This document shows, piece after piece, positions 61,854 through 64,000 of a stretch of DNA of 64,000 nt. The DNA comes from Microlunatus parietis (lineage in GTDB: Bacteria > Actinomycetota > Actinomycetes > Propionibacteriales > Propionibacteriaceae). The notes beneath the pieces are model-generated. The model ran no database searches. It worked only from the letters and a program-made list of their open reading frames with translations, and was not told the origin of the DNA. Numbering within the stretch: position 1 is the stretch's first letter; each line of letters starts with the position of its first letter. The stretch is from contig NZ_JACCBU010000001.1 in NCBI RefSeq assembly GCF_013407955.1, positions 4,464,001 through 4,528,000 on the forward strand. Direction: 5' to 3'. A program made the translations under genes and the position numbers.

Positions 61854-62939
61854 TCAGGCGAAGTCCAGCCCGAGGCCGATCCGGTCCGTCACCCGGACCA
61901 GCGGACCGTCCCGGACGACCGGCGTCGGCCCCGTCACCAGACCCAACCGTTCGAACGAGGTGTCCTCGACCTCCTCGACCCAGACCGGACCCGGCAGCGT
62001 CACCGACAACTGTGCCGACAGGTCGGCCAGCAGGTGCGGCGCCAACTGCAGTCCGTGGCTGACGGTCAGGTCGGCGATCCGCAGGAACGGGGTGATCCCG
62101 CCGACCCGGATCACATTCGGCTGCACCACGTCGATCCCGCCGGCCATGATCAACTCGGCGAACCGGTATCGATGATGGACGTTCTCGCCGGCCGCGATCG
62201 GGATCGCGGTGCGGCGCCGCAGCTCGACGTGGGAGGTGGTGTCGTCGGCCCGGACCGGCTCCTCGATCCAGTACGGATCGAACCGCGCCAACGCCGTCAC
62301 GGCGCGCAGCGCGGCCGCCAGATCCCAACGCTGGTTGGCATCCAGCATCAATGCCACCGACGGCCCGGTCAGCTCGCGGACCGCCGCGACGCGGTCCAGG
62401 TCGCGCTCGAGGTCCGGGCTGCCGACCTTGATCTTGATCGCCCGGTAGCCGGTCGACAGCCAGCGGCGGACCTGGTCCAGCAAGTCCTCGGTCGAATAGT
62501 GCAGGTTCACACCGCTGCCGTACCCGGTCAGTTCGGCGTGCCGGACGCCGAGCAGTGACGGCACCGAGCGGCCCAGGCTGCGGGCGTGCAGATCCCAGAG
62601 GGCGAGGTCGACGCCGGCCATCGCGATCGTGGTGATCCCGCCGCCGCCCGCCTCGTGCAGGTGCCGCCACAGGTCGTCCCAGACCGCCGCCGGATGGGCC
62701 GGCTTGCCGATCATGAACGCGGCGATGTCGTGATCGAGCAGCGCCTGTACGGCCGCGGCGCCGATCGTCGGGGTCCAGCTGAAGCCGGTCCCGGTCCGGC
62801 CGTCGTCCGTGGTCAGTTCGACCACGATCACGTGCACCTCACCGACGTCCGGGCCCCACGGGCGGGGCAGCGGTGCGGTGAGCAGCCGGGTGCGCAACCC
62901 GGCGACCGTACCCCCCATGATCATGAGCCGCCCGGTCAT
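61854..62939 (-). CDS. Mandelate racemase-subgroup enolase-superfamily enzyme
   Basis: 361 aa. IKIKVGS (Lys-x-Lys), MLDANQRWD, WIEEPV and AAGENV (the three metal acids), and LAPHLLADL (catalytic His on strand 7) define the mandelate racemase/sugar-acid dehydratase subgroup, distinct from the enzyme at 52962. Next to a 5-dehydro-4-deoxyglucarate dehydratase-like gene, a galactarolactone cycloisomerase or aldarate dehydratase is likely. Start shares one base with the upstream stop (TGATG). Confidence 0.87.
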   Translation of the reverse strand: MTGRLMIMGGTVAGLRTRLLTAPLPRPWGPDVGEVHVIVVELTTDDGRTGTGFSWTPTIGAAAVQALLDHDIAAFMIGKPAHPAAVWDDLWRHLHEAGGGGITTIAMAGVDLALWDLHARSLGRSVPSLLGVRHAELTGYGSGVNLHYSTEDLLDQVRRWLSTGYRAIKIKVGSPDLERDLDRVAAVRELTGPSVALMLDANQRWDLAAALRAVTALARFDPYWIEEPVRADDTTSHVELRRRTAIPIAAGENVHHRYRFAELIMAGGIDVVQPNVIRVGGITPFLRIADLTVSHGLQLAPHLLADLSAQLSVTLPGPVWVEEVEDTSFERLGLVTGPTPVVRDGPLVRVTDRIGLGLDFA

Positions 62940-63847
62940 CAGCCGACGAGGTCGCGACCGCGGGCCAGGATCTCCTTCAGCGCGGCGAGGTCCTCGGCGG
63001 TCGGATCGATCAGCGGCGGCCGGACTCCGCCGACGGCCAGCCCGCCGGCGACCACGCCGGCCTTGATCAACGACACGGCGTAGCCGGGCACCTTGTCCCG
63101 GAGCGCGACCAGCGGCTCGTAGAACCCGGCCAGCAACTCCAGCCGGCGCGGCTCGTCGCCGTCGGCCAGTGCGGTGTAGAACGCGGTGGCCAGTTCCGGC
63201 GCCATCGCGAACGCTGCCGACGAGTAGAGCGGCACCCCGATCGCCCGATACGCCGCCTGCGACAGTTCCGCGGTGAGCAGGCCGTTGAAGAACTGGAAGT
63301 CGGTCCGCCCGGCGGCCTCGACGGCGAGCACGATCCGCTGCGTCTCGGCAAGATCACCGATGCCGTCCTTGAACCCGACCACCTGCGGGTTCGCGGCCAA
63401 TCGGGCCATCGCCGCGGCGGTGAACTTCGCGTTCGCGCGGTGGTAGACGATGATCGGCAACTCGGTCGCCGCGGCCACCGCCTCGACGTAGTTGATCAAG
63501 CCGTCGACCGGCGCCGAGACCAGGTAGGGCGGCAACAGCAACAGCCCGTCCGCGCCGGCGTCCGCGGCCGCCTTGGCGCAGTCGATCGCATGCCCGAGCG
63601 GCCCGCCCGCGCCGCTGATCACCGGCACCGCACCGTTCGTCGCCGCGACCGTGGCGCCGACCACGGTGCCGACCTCGGCGACCGAGAGGCTGTGGAACTC
63701 CCCGGTGCCGCAGGCGGCGAAGATGCCGCCCGGCCGGTGTGCCAGCCGGGACTGGATCTGTTCGGTGATCAAACCCTCGACGATCTTGGACTGTTCGTCG
63801 AACGGGGTGACTGGAAAGAACAGGACCCCATCGAAGCTCAACGTCAC
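62939..63847 (-). CDS. DapA-family enzyme, 5-dehydro-4-deoxyglucarate dehydratase-like
   Basis: 302 aa, GTG start at 63845-63847 with GAGGAGC upstream. SFDGVLFFPVTPFDEQ and FAACGTGEFHSLS are the N-terminal aldolase-superfamily signatures, IIVYHRANAKF the catalytic Tyr region and VVGFKDGIGDL the Schiff-base Lys. These features match KdgD, which dehydrates and decarboxylates 5-dehydro-4-deoxy-glucarate to 2-oxoglutarate semialdehyde. Middle gene of a leftward sugar-acid operon. Confidence 0.83.
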   Translation of the reverse strand: MTLSFDGVLFFPVTPFDEQSKIVEGLITEQIQSRLAHRPGGIFAACGTGEFHSLSVAEVGTVVGATVAATNGAVPVISGAGGPLGHAIDCAKAAADAGADGLLLLPPYLVSAPVDGLINYVEAVAAATELPIIVYHRANAKFTAAAMARLAANPQVVGFKDGIGDLAETQRIVLAVEAAGRTDFQFFNGLLTAELSQAAYRAIGVPLYSSAAFAMAPELATAFYTALADGDEPRRLELLAGFYEPLVALRDKVPGYAVSLIKAGVVAGGLAVGGVRPPLIDPTAEDLAALKEILARGRDLVG

Positions 63848-63856
63848 GGCTGCTCC

Positions 63857-64000
63857 TCAAGCATGCGGATGATCATGGTCGACCAGTTCGGTACGCCAGC
63901 TGCGCTCGGGCCGCCAGCCGAGCAGACGCTCGGCCTTGGCGATCGAGAACGCCGGCGCCGTGCCGGTCAGCCCGGCGGCGAGCCGGTCCGTGCCCGGATG
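63857..64000 (-). CDS. NAD-dependent epimerase/dehydratase, 3' end only
   Basis: 47 codons are visible before TGA 63857-63859; the start is beyond the window. The last residues, AFSIAKAERLLGWRPERSWRTEL, are the typical C-terminus of extended SDR sugar epimerases/oxidoreductases. It ends 9 bp before the KdgD-like start, so it leads that operon. A uronate dehydrogenase is one candidate because it would complete an oxidative uronate pathway; the fragment cannot decide. Confidence 0.7.
   Translation of the reverse strand, partial: HPGTDRLAAGLTGTAPAFSIAKAERLLGWRPERSWRTELVDHDHPHA

Overview
The window is about 70% GC, densely coded, and its operons are stitched together by ATGA, GTGA and TGATG stop/start overlaps. 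Gene content (F420-type DUF2342 metalloprotease, ppa-dacB-DUF2342-tilS-hpt and ftsH-folE blocks, a DUF222/HNH gene) points to an actinobacterium. Propionibacteriales (Microlunatus or Kribbella-like) is my guess, held loosely. No rRNA, tRNA, CRISPR array or insertion sequence was recognised.

Left two thirds (1-39,900): one large extracellular polysaccharide locus. It holds a polyprenyl-phosphate sugar phosphotransferase (2293 back to 800). A rightward operon runs 3883-21395: a secreted DUF4082 protein, a sugar oxidoreductase, an epimerase, two sugar aminotransferases, an acetyltransferase-glycosyltransferase fusion, a flippase, further glycosyltransferases, a chain-length protein, a polymerase/ligase and a methyltransferase. 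An acyltransferase-3 gene, a frameshifted HNH gene and a deacetylase/GT2 pair follow. A leftward operon runs 39899-28259: a 23-aa ORF, acetyltransferase, MFS carrier, beta-propeller, GT4, nucleotide-sugar dehydrogenase, acyl-CoA ligase, PLP decarboxylase, acyl carrier protein, beta-helix protein and an asparagine-synthase-like protein. The ligase/decarboxylase/carrier trio plus amidotransferase resembles the set that travels with XrtA (exosortase A) exopolysaccharide loci of Gram-negatives, yet no exosortase is visible here. The three operon heads at 2293, 3883 and 39899 share a promoter word and a G-rich hairpin leader, which suggests common control.

Middle (40,700-48,810): a CE7 esterase, a TRM11-like methyltransferase, a DUF4143 ATPase with a 23-bp iteron array upstream, then housekeeping genes ppa, dacB, a DUF2342 metalloprotease, tilS and hpt. 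The usual continuation into ftsH-folE is interrupted by about 6 kb (48,890-54,867) carrying a LysR regulator, an SDR, a membrane protein with TetR-type operators over its start codon, a TetR gene, and a three-gene hydroxyacid/sugar-acid operon.

Right end (55,109-64,000): ftsH, folE, three tandem paralogous membrane proteins with near-identical leaderless promoters, a zinc metallopeptidase, and a leftward sugar-acid operon (enolase-superfamily enzyme, a 5-dehydro-4-deoxyglucarate dehydratase-like enzyme, and an epimerase cut by the window edge).

Across the whole window the palindrome TGATCA occurs roughly 135 times by my eye count, where base composition predicts about 4.
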